A stretch of 64,000 nucleotides of DNA, from the NCBI RefSeq assembly GCF_900167255.1, contig NZ_FUYB01000010.1:48501-112500 (forward strand), in the 5' to 3' direction. The position numbers were made by a program, and so were the translations under genes. Under the pieces are notes generated by a model that did no database searches, was not told the DNA's origin, and worked only from the letters and a program-made list of their open reading frames with translations. Positions within the stretch are counted from its first letter, which is position 1; every line of letters starts with the position of its first letter. Source of the DNA: Thiothrix eikelboomii. GTDB lineage: Bacteria > Pseudomonadota > Gammaproteobacteria > Thiotrichales > Thiotrichaceae. This document shows, piece after piece, positions 37,491-45,522 of the stretch.

Positions 37491-38296
37491 GCAGATACCG
37501 CTACCACACGGCTAAGATATAAAGGAGCATAAGGCTCTGGTGCTTGAGTGATTTCAATCATTTGTGCTTTCAGTAACTCTAAAACCGCCATCAAGGACAC
37601 CACTACACCGCGTCGCCCCTCTTCATAGCTAAACAACTCACTAAACGCAAGCTGAGGTTTAGCTTGTAAGGCGATTAATACTTGGGTCATACGTTCACGA
37701 ATGGATAAAGGCTCGCGCTTAACTTGGTGGTTTTTAAACTGCTCTGCACGCTGGAGTACCGCTTGAAATGCGAGTAATAACGCCTTTAAATCAACGGCAG
37801 GCAATGGCTGCTCCCGTAGAGGCAATTCGACGCTGGTTTGCACTAACCAATGCTCACGCTCCAAACGCGGCAGTGCCTCTAACACAGCCGCTGCTTGTTG
37901 ACACTGCTCATAGTCTTGCAAACGCCGCACTAGCTCTGCACGCGGATCGTCTTCTTCGTTAGTCGGTGTCAATCGTGGCAATAATAACCGCGATTTGATT
38001 TCGGCCAATAGTGCTGCCATCAGCAAATAATCAGCTGCTAAATCCAAGCGAAACGCTTTCATCAGCTCCACATAGTCCATGTACTGACGGGTCACTTCAG
38101 CAATAGGAATATCACGAATATCCAAATTTTGGCGACGAATTAAATACAGGAGTAAATCCAAAGGACCTTCAAACGCATCGAGAATCACCTCGAGGGCATC
38201 AGGAGGGATATACAAATCCGCCGGTAATTGATGCACAGGCTGCCCATGCACTAAAGCAAGAGGCAGCTGATCAGACAAAGGAAGCAAACGTTTCAA
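37487..38296 (-). CDS. scpA: Segregation and condensation protein A
   Basis: A 269-residue kleisin that bridges the heads of the SMC dimer in chromosome compaction. FEGPLDLLLYLIRRQNLDI at about residues 43-61 is diagnostic for ScpA, followed by YLLMAALLAEIKSRLLLPR near 92-110. The C-terminal winged helix (about 200-265) contains LFSYEEGRRGVVVSLMAVLEL. It begins 6 bp after the trpS stop and is coupled to scpB. Confidence 0.94.
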   Translation of the reverse strand: MKRLLPLSDQLPLALVHGQPVHQLPADLYIPPDALEVILDAFEGPLDLLLYLIRRQNLDIRDIPIAEVTRQYMDYVELMKAFRLDLAADYLLMAALLAEIKSRLLLPRLTPTNEEDDPRAELVRRLQDYEQCQQAAAVLEALPRLEREHWLVQTSVELPLREQPLPAVDLKALLLAFQAVLQRAEQFKNHQVKREPLSIRERMTQVLIALQAKPQLAFSELFSYEEGRRGVVVSLMAVLELLKAQMIEITQAPEPYAPLYLSRVVAVSA

Positions 38297-38302
38297 CCGA
38301 GC

Positions 38303-39523
38303 TTAATGGTGATGGGTGAAATGAATCGCTTCAAATACATCACGCATGGTTTCACGTGCGACTTCACGCGCCGCTTCTGAGCCTTCACGGAGCACTTTGC
38401 GGACTCGTTCTCGATCATTTTCATAGTCCGCCGCACGTTCTTGAATCGGCTTTAACTCAGCTTGCACCCCTTCAATCACGGGACGCTTGCAGTCAAGACA
38501 GCCAATCCCCGCCGTTCGACAACCCTCTTGCACCCACTGGCGAGTGGACTCATCCGAATACACCTGATGCAACTGCCACACCGGACAATGCTCGGGATTA
38601 CCCGGATCAGTACGTCTTACTCGAGCCGGATCAGTCGGCATGGTGCGGATTTTCTTTTCAACATCCGCAGGATCTTCACGCAGAGCAATGGTATTGTGAT
38701 AAGACTTTGACATTTTTTGCCCATCTAATCCGGGCATTTTTGATTCTTTGGTTAAAGCCGCTTGCGGTTCAGAAAGAATGATTTTTCCACAGCCCTCTAA
38801 ATAACCGAATAAGCGCTCCCGATCACCCAAAGAAACATTTTGCTGACCTTCTAATAAAGCCTGTGCTTTTTTTAAGGCCTCCGTATCACCCCGTTCTTGA
38901 TAAGCTTTACGCAAGTCACGATACAGTTTGGCATTTTTCTTACCCATTTTATCAGCAGCTTGCTCAGCTTTTTCTTCAAACCCCGGCTCACGCCCATATA
39001 AATGATTAAAACGCCGTGCAATTTCTCGGGTTAATTCAATATGTGCGACCTGATCCTCACCCACCGGCACTAAATCCGCTTTATAAATCAAAATATCAGC
39101 CGATTGCAGGAGGGGATAACCTAAAAATCCATAGGTCGCTAAATCTAGATCTCGTAGTTTTTCTTGCTGATCTTTATAGGTAGGTACACGTTCTAGCCAA
39201 CCTAATGGCGTGATCATGGACAGCATTAAATGCAATTCGGCATGCTCAGGGACATGCGATTGCACAAACATCGTCGCTGAACTCGGGCTAATCCCTGCGG
39301 CTAGCCAATCAATTGCCATATCTTCCACATGACGTGCAATCTCATAGGGGCTGGCATAATGAGTGGTCAAAGCATGCCAATCCGCCACAAAGAAAAAACA
39401 CTCGTGATTAAGCTGCATATCGACCCAATTTTTCAGCACCCCATGATAATGACCGAGGTGTAACTTACCCGTGGGGCGCATCCCCGAAACGATTCGCTGA
39501 TTCTGCAATGGCGTTGTGTTCAC
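38303..39523 (-). CDS. trpS: Tryptophanyl-tRNA synthetase
   Basis: A 406-residue class I synthetase that charges tRNA-Trp. The HIGH-like motif is GKLHLGHYHG near residue 18, and the KMSKS motif is GQKMSKSYHNT near 270. It is about 70 residues longer than the short E. coli type because of a charged insertion near 190-255 (FEEKAEQAADKMGKKNAKLY), which also occurs in other gammaproteobacterial forms. CRTAGIGCLDCKRP near 335 has three cysteines. It is in the same run of genes as scpAB. Confidence 0.95.
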   Translation of the reverse strand: MNTTPLQNQRIVSGMRPTGKLHLGHYHGVLKNWVDMQLNHECFFFVADWHALTTHYASPYEIARHVEDMAIDWLAAGISPSSATMFVQSHVPEHAELHLMLSMITPLGWLERVPTYKDQQEKLRDLDLATYGFLGYPLLQSADILIYKADLVPVGEDQVAHIELTREIARRFNHLYGREPGFEEKAEQAADKMGKKNAKLYRDLRKAYQERGDTEALKKAQALLEGQQNVSLGDRERLFGYLEGCGKIILSEPQAALTKESKMPGLDGQKMSKSYHNTIALREDPADVEKKIRTMPTDPARVRRTDPGNPEHCPVWQLHQVYSDESTRQWVQEGCRTAGIGCLDCKRPVIEGVQAELKPIQERAADYENDRERVRKVLREGSEAAREVARETMRDVFEAIHFTHHH

Positions 39524-39605
39524 GTCCGCAATCCTTTAAAGCTTAAAGAAAAATACCTGTATTCAAATCATCGCACGATTGAAAGCATCAAACTTAGGGT
39601 GCATA

Positions 39606-40232
39606 TTAATGCTCTACCAACCAATCCACTTCACCTTTACCCTGGCGGAGAATTTCGGGGCGCTCACCGGTTAGATCTATCACTGTCGTAGGATCATGCC
39701 CACAAAACCCACCATCCATAATCAAATCGACTTGATGCTCAAGATACACCCGAATCTGATACGGGTCAGTCATGGGTAAGTCTTCATTCGGTAAGATCAA
39801 GGTGCTAGAGACTAAAGGCTGATTCAGTTCGGCTAAAAAAGCTTGTGTCACTACATGATCTGGAATCCGAATCCCGATGGTTTTGCGCTTAGGATTTTGC
39901 AAACGACGAGGTACCTCGCGGGTTGCCTTTAAAATAAAAGTATAAGCACCAGGGGTCAGGGTTTTGAGTAAGCGATAATTAATATTATCGACTTGAGCAT
40001 AATGTGAGATTTCTGATAAGTCACGACACACAAGGGTGAAGTTATGCTTATCATTCAACTGACGAATGTGCTGAATCCGCTCCATTGCCGCTTTGTCATC
40101 TAATAAACAACCAATAGCATAACTAGAGTCAGTCGGGTAAACTACTACCCCGCCCTCACGCACAATATCAACAGCCTGTCGAAGTAGGCGTTTTTGTGGG
40201 TTTTCCGGGTGAATTTGGAAGTATTGGCTCAT
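39606..40232 (-). CDS. yciO: YciO-type Sua5/YrdC-family protein
   Basis: A 208-residue YrdC-fold protein. VVVYPTDSSYAIGCLLDD near residues 30-47, RKTIGIRIPDHVVTQAFL near 113 and STLILP near 142 are family motifs of the threonylcarbamoyl-adenylate synthase superfamily. YciO is the paralogue of TsaC; its weaker activity in tRNA t6A synthesis is debated, so the name is a family call. It is the first gene of the yciO-trpS-scpA-scpB run. Confidence 0.88.
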   Translation of the reverse strand: MSQYFQIHPENPQKRLLRQAVDIVREGGVVVYPTDSSYAIGCLLDDKAAMERIQHIRQLNDKHNFTLVCRDLSEISHYAQVDNINYRLLKTLTPGAYTFILKATREVPRRLQNPKRKTIGIRIPDHVVTQAFLAELNQPLVSSTLILPNEDLPMTDPYQIRVYLEHQVDLIMDGGFCGHDPTTVIDLTGERPEILRQGKGEVDWLVEH

Positions 40233-40379
40233 GTGGGCTAGGTTGTTATCGTTTAAAAAAGCAGGATTTTACAGGTTAATGCTAAGAAATACAGTGCGAG
40301 CACTTGTTTAAGGAAGGTTCGCCCCCAATAAAATGATGCTTATGACCTCACAACTGCATCCAGTAAAGACTTAATCATT

Positions 40380-41003
40380 ATGAAGTTTTTGTTTGATTTT
40401 TTTCCAGTACTGCTATTTTTCCTAGCGTATAAGCTGTTTGACGCGATGCCGCCTGCGTTGATTGAAATACTCAATCAACTGCCGTTTGTTGAGCTATCTC
40501 AAGCAGAGCCTAAACATGCGATTTTGTTCGCAACTTTGATTATTATTCTTGCCACCATCCTGCAAAATATCTTGCATTATCTGGTCTATAAGCGCCTTGA
40601 GCGCATGCACCTCATCTCGCTGGTGATTCTACTGGCTTTTGGTAGCTTAACCTTAATCCTCAAAGATTCAGCGTTTATTCAATGGAAAGTTACGGTGTTC
40701 AATTGGCTGTTTGCCTTAGTCTTCATCGGTAGCCAGTATGTAGGTAATCGCAAACCCTTAGTCGAGCGGATGATGTCAAATGCGATGCAAGTACCCGCGC
40801 AAATATGGACAAAAGTTAATTGGATGTGGGCTGCATTTTTTGTTTTTATTGGCGTGCTGAATCTAGTAGTTGCCTATAATTTTAGCGAAGCAATTTGGGT
40901 GGATTTCAAATTATTTGGGATTCTAGGTCTGACCTTTGTTTTTGTGATTGCTCAAGCCATCTATCTACAACGGCATATGATTGAAACCGGTAAGGAGTCC
41001 TAG
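40380..41003 (+). CDS. yciB: Septation protein A / intracellular septation protein YciB
   Basis: A 207-residue inner-membrane protein with about five helices. MKFLFDFFPVLLFFLAYKLF is the typical YciB start; RKPLVERMMSNAMQVPAQIW near 120-140 and WMWAAFFVFIGVLNLVVAYN near 145 are signatures. YciB links inner-membrane lipid balance to cell-wall elongation and division. It forms an operon with yciI (3-bp gap) and a parvulin gene. It is divergent from yciO. Confidence 0.93.
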   Translation: MKFLFDFFPVLLFFLAYKLFDAMPPALIEILNQLPFVELSQAEPKHAILFATLIIILATILQNILHYLVYKRLERMHLISLVILLAFGSLTLILKDSAFIQWKVTVFNWLFALVFIGSQYVGNRKPLVERMMSNAMQVPAQIWTKVNWMWAAFFVFIGVLNLVVAYNFSEAIWVDFKLFGILGLTFVFVIAQAIYLQRHMIETGKES

Positions 41004-41006
41004 ACT

Positions 41007-41306
41007 ATGTTATACGTGATTATTGGTGAAGATCATGCGAATAGCTTAGCTAAGCGCCTAGCAGCAAGACCAGCGCATTTAGAGCGTATTCAAGCTTTAC
41101 AGACTCAAGGGCGCTTAGTCCTTGCAGGTCCTAACCCAGCGATAGACAGTGCTGATCCGGGCGAAGCGGGCTTTACTGGCAGCATTATCGTGGCTGAATT
41201 TGAGTCATTAGCAGCAGCAGAAGCGTGGGCTCATGCTGACCCTTATCTTGCTGCAGGTGTTTACCGACAGGTAAGCGTTAAACCCTTTAAAAAAGTTTTA
41301 CCCTAA
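41007..41306 (+). CDS. yciI: YciI-like protein
   Basis: A 99-residue small alpha/beta protein. [20 protein letters not shown] is followed by [20 protein letters not shown], with the His and Asp ([11 protein letters not shown] near 76) that form the pocket of this ferredoxin-like fold. Biochemical function is unknown in most species. AAGGAG lies 10 nt upstream. It follows yciB, its standard neighbour. Confidence 0.92.
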   Translation: MLYVIIGEDHANSLAKRLAARPAHLERIQALQTQGRLVLAGPNPAIDSADPGEAGFTGSIIVAEFESLAAAEAWAHADPYLAAGVYRQVSVKPFKKVLP

Positions 41307-41335
41307 GAGCCTATTGTTTAAGGAAATTGATAAAG

Positions 41336-42289
41336 ATGCGAATCATAACTAACACATTAATCGCAAGTAGTTTAATTGGGCTGGTGCTAGGTCTAAATAC
41401 AGTCAATGCAGAAGATCCAAAACCAGCAGCGGCCGTGACCACAGCTGCACCCGCAGCGGCTACCCCTGCGACGACTGAAGCGAAACCTGCTGCAGGTTCA
41501 GACGAAATTATTGCGATTGTCAACGGTGTTGATATTAAGCGTGATACGCTCAACACTTTAATGGATATGGCTAAGCGTTCAGGGGCGGGGGATCAGATTG
41601 ATGAGAAAACCATGCTCGAAGATTTAGTCGTAACCGAATTAGCGCGCCAAGAAGCGAATAAATCCGGCTTAGCCGAGCGGGAAGATGTTCAAGAAAAACT
41701 GAATAATTTCAAAGATAAATTGGTATTAAATACTTGGATGCAAGAAAAAGCGGCTGCTTTAAATATTACGGATGAGGAAGTTAAAGCCGCTTACGACAAA
41801 GCGACCGCGCAAATGTCTAAAAGCGAATACAAAGCGCGTCATATTTTAGTGAAGACCAAAGACGAAGCCACTGCGGTGCTGGACGAATTAAAAGCAGGCA
41901 AAGACTTTGCTGACTTAGCTAAAGCTAAATCAACCGATACTTCAGCACAAATGGGTGGTGATTTAGGTTGGTTTAAAACTGATAGCATGGTCAAGCCTTT
42001 TGCTGAAGCCGTCGCCGCGATGGAACCTGGCCAAACTAGCACCGCACCGGTTGAGACTCAATTCGGTTGGCATGTGATCAAGGTAGAAGAGAAACGGGAT
42101 GTTAAGCTACCTGAATTAGAGAACATGAAGCCGCAATTGAAGCGTCAAATCGAGCAAGAAAAAATGATGGCGTATATGAAAGATTTACGCGCTAAGGCCG
42201 ATGTCAAAGTACTATTAAAAGATGAGCCAAAAGCCGCTGAAGCAACCCCTGCTCCAACCGTGGTTGTTGACCCGCCTAAAACTCAATAA
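41336..42289 (+). CDS. Exported parvulin-type peptidylprolyl isomerase
   Basis: A 317-residue periplasmic foldase. The ATG at 41336 gives a signal peptide (MRIITNTLIASSLIGLVLGL, cut near VNA-ED); AGGAA lies upstream. An Ala/Pro-rich linker (about 25-55) leads to a SurA/PrsA-like N-terminal chaperone domain. The parvulin domain begins near KARHILVKTKDEA (about 165) and ends at FGWHVIKVEEKRD near 250, with MGGDLGWFKTDSMVKPF in between. The C-terminus is again Ala/Pro-rich. It is third after yciB and yciI and ends at a clear terminator. Confidence 0.93.
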   Translation: MRIITNTLIASSLIGLVLGLNTVNAEDPKPAAAVTTAAPAAATPATTEAKPAAGSDEIIAIVNGVDIKRDTLNTLMDMAKRSGAGDQIDEKTMLEDLVVTELARQEANKSGLAEREDVQEKLNNFKDKLVLNTWMQEKAAALNITDEEVKAAYDKATAQMSKSEYKARHILVKTKDEATAVLDELKAGKDFADLAKAKSTDTSAQMGGDLGWFKTDSMVKPFAEAVAAMEPGQTSTAPVETQFGWHVIKVEEKRDVKLPELENMKPQLKRQIEQEKMMAYMKDLRAKADVKVLLKDEPKAAEATPAPTVVVDPPKTQ

Positions 42290-42304
42290 GCGGTTAACTC
42301 TAAG

Positions 42305-42346
42305 CTCCCTGATCCCTTGCTAGATCGGGGAGTTCTCGACTTTTTT
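42305..42346 (+). terminator. Terminator after the parvulin gene
   Basis: CTCCCTGATC pairs with GATCGGGGAG (one G-U) around an 8-nt loop. A run of six T at 42341 follows 8 nt later. Confidence 0.65.
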
Positions 42347-42397
42347 CACTAGGCGCGCTACCGTTTTCAACAGTAACAATAATGAGAGGCTAGGCGT

Positions 42398-43426
42398 ATG
42401 AAGCCAGAATGGAAAAACTTTCTGATTGAACAAGGTGCTGAATTCGACGGTTCTACCTTATTACATTTCGGCAATCCTGAACGTGAACGCCGAATCGCCC
42501 CGCAAGGTGCGATACTCTGTGATTTATCTCATCAAGGTTTAATCAGTGCAACAGGCGTTGATGCAGCTGCCTTTCTGCAAGGCCAACTCAGCAATGATAT
42601 TCAGCAAGTCAGTGCAGCGCGTGCTCAGCTAAGCTCTTATAGCTCACCTAAAGGGCGTGCTTATACCACTTTTCAAATCATGCAACGGCAAGGTGTTTAC
42701 TATTTAGCCTTATCCAGTGATGTGTTAGAAACTGTCCTCAAACGCTTACGTCTGTTTGTAATGCGCTCAAAGCTAGCCCTAGAAGATGCCCGCGAAAGCT
42801 TAGTTCACTTTGGTTATGCTGATCCTATCGGTGAGCAGCGCCTACAAGCCGCTCTCGGCGATTACCCTAAACAAGTTTTAGATGTGATGCAAACCGGCAA
42901 TCTCACGATTATCCGTCAAGCCGCAAGCGTGCCGCGCTTTGAAATTTATGGCGAGCTTGATGATGCTCGCCAACTGTGGAGTCGGCTGAGTGTACATGCT
43001 GCCGCTGTTGGCTCTGCATCTTGGGATTATTTTGATATTGAAGCCGGCATTCCGAAAATCACAGCTGCCAGTATGGAAGCTTGGGTGCCACAAATGCTTA
43101 ATCTGCATTTGATCAATGGTATTAGCTTTAAAAAAGGCTGCTTCCCCGGTCAAGAGATTGTCGCACGGCTAAAATACTTGGGTAAAAATAAACGTCAACT
43201 GTATCGAATTGCGATTGATACGGTTCATCAGCCTGCCGTGGGGGCAAAAATTCAAGATGCTCAAGGCGAAGAAGCGGGCGAAATTTTAAATGCAGTCCTC
43301 AGCCCCAGTGGCAATCAGATTGAAGCTTTAGCCGTATTAAAAATAGCCGCTGCTGACCAAGCTTTAAGTTTAGCAGGTGCAAAAATCAATAGCTTGCCTT
43401 TGCCGTATAGTCTAGATAGTGAGTGA
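42398..43426 (+). CDS. ygfZ: Folate-binding protein YgfZ
   Basis: A 342-residue GcvT-like, folate-dependent protein needed for repair or maturation of some iron-sulfur proteins. LCDLSHQGLISATGVDAAAF and FLQGQLSNDIQQV in the first 70 residues are GcvT-like. The YgfZ signature KGCFPGQEIVARLKYLG near 245-261 holds the conserved cysteine. Length is normal. It stands alone after a terminator. The ~200 bp after it show no gene. Confidence 0.9.
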   Translation: MKPEWKNFLIEQGAEFDGSTLLHFGNPERERRIAPQGAILCDLSHQGLISATGVDAAAFLQGQLSNDIQQVSAARAQLSSYSSPKGRAYTTFQIMQRQGVYYLALSSDVLETVLKRLRLFVMRSKLALEDARESLVHFGYADPIGEQRLQAALGDYPKQVLDVMQTGNLTIIRQAASVPRFEIYGELDDARQLWSRLSVHAAAVGSASWDYFDIEAGIPKITAASMEAWVPQMLNLHLINGISFKKGCFPGQEIVARLKYLGKNKRQLYRIAIDTVHQPAVGAKIQDAQGEEAGEILNAVLSPSGNQIEALAVLKIAAADQALSLAGAKINSLPLPYSLDSE

Positions 43427-43627
43427 CTGTTATGCTGGCAACCCATAATAGGTCAGGTTTGTGCTTGGCCTTTCATTACTGGGTATATTTGCTTGAAAAC
43501 ACCATGTATTCATTAATCTAAAAACCACTACCATTCATCCTGATTAAAACCATGAAATCGCTTATTCAGACCTATGTTTTTAAAGTATATTAAATACTAC
43601 TTATTAAGTATAATATGGATTTTATTT

Positions 43628-43917
43628 ATGAATGAAAAAATTGGATTTGTTGATACATGTCTAGCATGATTTAAATAAATCTCCTGAATATATCAATGGT
43701 GAAAAGTACTGCCATTATGATTGCAAACTTAAATTTGGAAAAGAAAGTGATATAAACCAATGGAACTCTGAGAATAGAAAACCAATCCTATTAAAAGATT
43801 TCTTCGATACCAGAATCAAGAGCAACCGCATTTACAGTAGATTCTAGAGATCTTCAGGAAAATACTGAAAAACCTGTCACTCGTATGATAAATAAGTTAC
43901 TGAATGGGATTGACTAA
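43628..43917 (+). pseudogene. Decayed AT-rich gene with two frameshifts, unidentified
   Basis: Three short frames can be chained into one protein: MNEKIGFVDTCLA, then LNKSPEYINGEKYCHYDCKL with FGKESDINQWNSENRKPILL, then ESRATAFTVDSRDL through PVTRMINKLLNGID. Each piece reads like real protein, but stops and frame changes fall near 43667 and 43810. I do not recognise the family. The base use (very AT-rich) differs from neighbours. The next gene starts 2 nt later and encodes a secreted protein, an arrangement often seen in effector-immunity pairs. That role is speculation. Confidence 0.4.
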
Positions 43918-43918
43918 C

Positions 43919-44090
43919 ATGAAATCATGGTTTTATTTCTTTTTATTTATATCACTCCAAGCCCATTGTCTAGCCGCTCCCATAAAATGTAATGGCAACG
44001 TATCAGGGCGAAATTCAATATAATAGCTATGACCCTATGTTTTCATTTATTAGCTTTAGTAGTCATGATGAAGCTAATATTTCTATTTAG
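43919..44090 (+). pseudogene. Decayed small exported protein, unidentified
   Basis: ATG opens a clear signal peptide, MKSWFYFFLFISLQAHCLAA, followed by PIKCNGNVSG. The frame then stops at 44026-44031, while the next frame continues GEIQYNSYDPMFSFISFSSHD to a stop at 44088, so one small indel near 44010 broke the gene. It begins 2 nt after the preceding decayed gene. No family is recognised. The remaining ~140 bp up to the dehydrogenase gene hold nothing I can name. Confidence 0.4.
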
Positions 44091-44230
44091 GCCAACCAAC
44101 GATTCCATGATGAATATTCTTGGTTTTAAATACACCTATGCCCTAAACTCAACTAAGCCTTGAATTAAATTTAGCAATAACAGTGCACCACTCGGATGCA
44201 CTTAAATTAAAGCTTGGATAACTCAACGAG

Positions 44231-45268
44231 TTATAAAAAAGTTTTCATCCGCTCAATCACGACTTGAGTGAACTCATCTGTATTCAATTTACCCTTCAGA
44301 TCACGAGTACACTCACCTGACTCAATCGCACTCAGTAAACCTAAACGTAAGGCATGACCTAAATCATAACGATCCACATGATCTAGCAACATACCAAAGG
44401 CTAATAGGACAGCGGAGGGATTGGCAATATTTTTGCCTGCAATATCTGGAGCCGTCCCGCCAGCAGGATCAAACATCGCAATATCCACGCTGTAATCATC
44501 ATTGAAAGAATAATTACCACTAGCACCTGTGCCTAAGCTGCCGACTAAACCACAGGCCATATCAGATAAGAAATCACCATACTCATTGAGCGTCACGATC
44601 ACTTCATAATCTTGAGGCTTCATAATGATTTTTGCGAGTAAGGCATCAAATAATTCGACATTATGCGGGACATCCGTGTAATCAGCACTCACCTTTTTCA
44701 CGATGTCTTCAAACAAACCATCCGTGACTTTTTGAATGGTATGCTTAGACGAAGAAGTCACTTTATAATTACGGCCACCATAAGTCTGACCTTTCTTACG
44801 CGCTAATTCAAAGGCAAAATGCGCCGCCTGAGTACAAGGCCGCGTTTCAACCATCCGTACAGAGATCGCACTATCTAAACCAATGCGTTGACCCGGATCA
44901 TCATAAGTACCACCCGTAGCGACGCGAATAATATGCAGGTTCACGTTTTCTTTGAAATTAGAATTAATACCTTTAATCGAAATCACTGGACGATAAATCA
45001 CACTGAAATTCAACCGCCGACGAATTAAGGCATTGGGGCTACGAGTACGAGTTTCAGTCGGGTATTTTAAGGCTAACTTAGTCGCACGCATGGACGCTTC
45101 GGCCTCATCAATCGCAGCCAACCCTTTGGCCTCACGAGTCGCCACTGACCAGTCAACCGGTTTGAAACTAATCTCAACCGGCAAAGCTGCCGCGACTTGG
45201 TGAACAGCTGCTGCTAATTCTGCGCCAATACCATCGCCTAATAATTCGGTAATCTCAATTTTGCTCAT
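44231..45268 (-). CDS. Isocitrate/isopropylmalate-family dehydrogenase
   Basis: A 345-residue metal- and NAD(P)-dependent beta-decarboxylating dehydrogenase. ELLGDGIGAEL opens the fold. TRTRSPNALIRRRLNFSVIY near 80-99 corresponds to the substrate-binding S-x-N-x-x-R-R region, YEVIVTLNEYGDFLSDM near 225 gives the catalytic metal aspartates, and FDPAGGTAPDIAGKNIANP near 275-293 is the family signature. It is shorter than E. coli Icd (416). Its exact substrate (isocitrate, 3-isopropylmalate or tartrate-like) is not fixed by sequence alone, but divergent aceK favours isocitrate. GGAGG precedes the ATG. Confidence 0.85.
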   Translation of the reverse strand: MSKIEITELLGDGIGAELAAAVHQVAAALPVEISFKPVDWSVATREAKGLAAIDEAEASMRATKLALKYPTETRTRSPNALIRRRLNFSVIYRPVISIKGINSNFKENVNLHIIRVATGGTYDDPGQRIGLDSAISVRMVETRPCTQAAHFAFELARKKGQTYGGRNYKVTSSSKHTIQKVTDGLFEDIVKKVSADYTDVPHNVELFDALLAKIIMKPQDYEVIVTLNEYGDFLSDMACGLVGSLGTGASGNYSFNDDYSVDIAMFDPAGGTAPDIAGKNIANPSAVLLAFGMLLDHVDRYDLGHALRLGLLSAIESGECTRDLKGKLNTDEFTQVVIERMKTFL

Positions 45269-45348
45269 TCAAGCTCCTCCTTGGGTGGTCATTGCTGAAG
45301 ACATTTTAGGAATTATTACTCTAGGCAATAATATACATCCTCACTATA

Positions 45349-45410
45349 ATTGTCGACAATAACTGCTTTTTAATGAGATAATCTGCTTATAAAAGCTTTA
45401 CATGTCGACA
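45349..45410. promoter_or_regulatory. Two TGTCGACA palindromes between the dehydrogenase gene and aceK
   Basis: ATTGTCGACAAT at 45349-45360 is a perfect 12-bp palindrome, and TGTCGACA recurs at 45403-45410. Their centres are 52 bp apart, close to five helical turns, so a dimeric regulator could bind both on one face. They lie in the shared upstream region of the two divergent genes. The regulator is unknown. Confidence 0.5.
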
Positions 45411-45522
45411 AAATTAGAGGCAAGGCTCAGCGTGCAGCAGTAAACTGCTGAATAATGCGTAGTTGTTGCAGCGCACAGAATGCTGCTATACCATCTCTGC
45501 CAATCTATCTAGAGCAAGCATT

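Noticed and set aside
44231..45268. Calling the dehydrogenase leuB or icd
   Set aside because: It lacks leu neighbours and differs from classic Icd in length; only the family can be supported.
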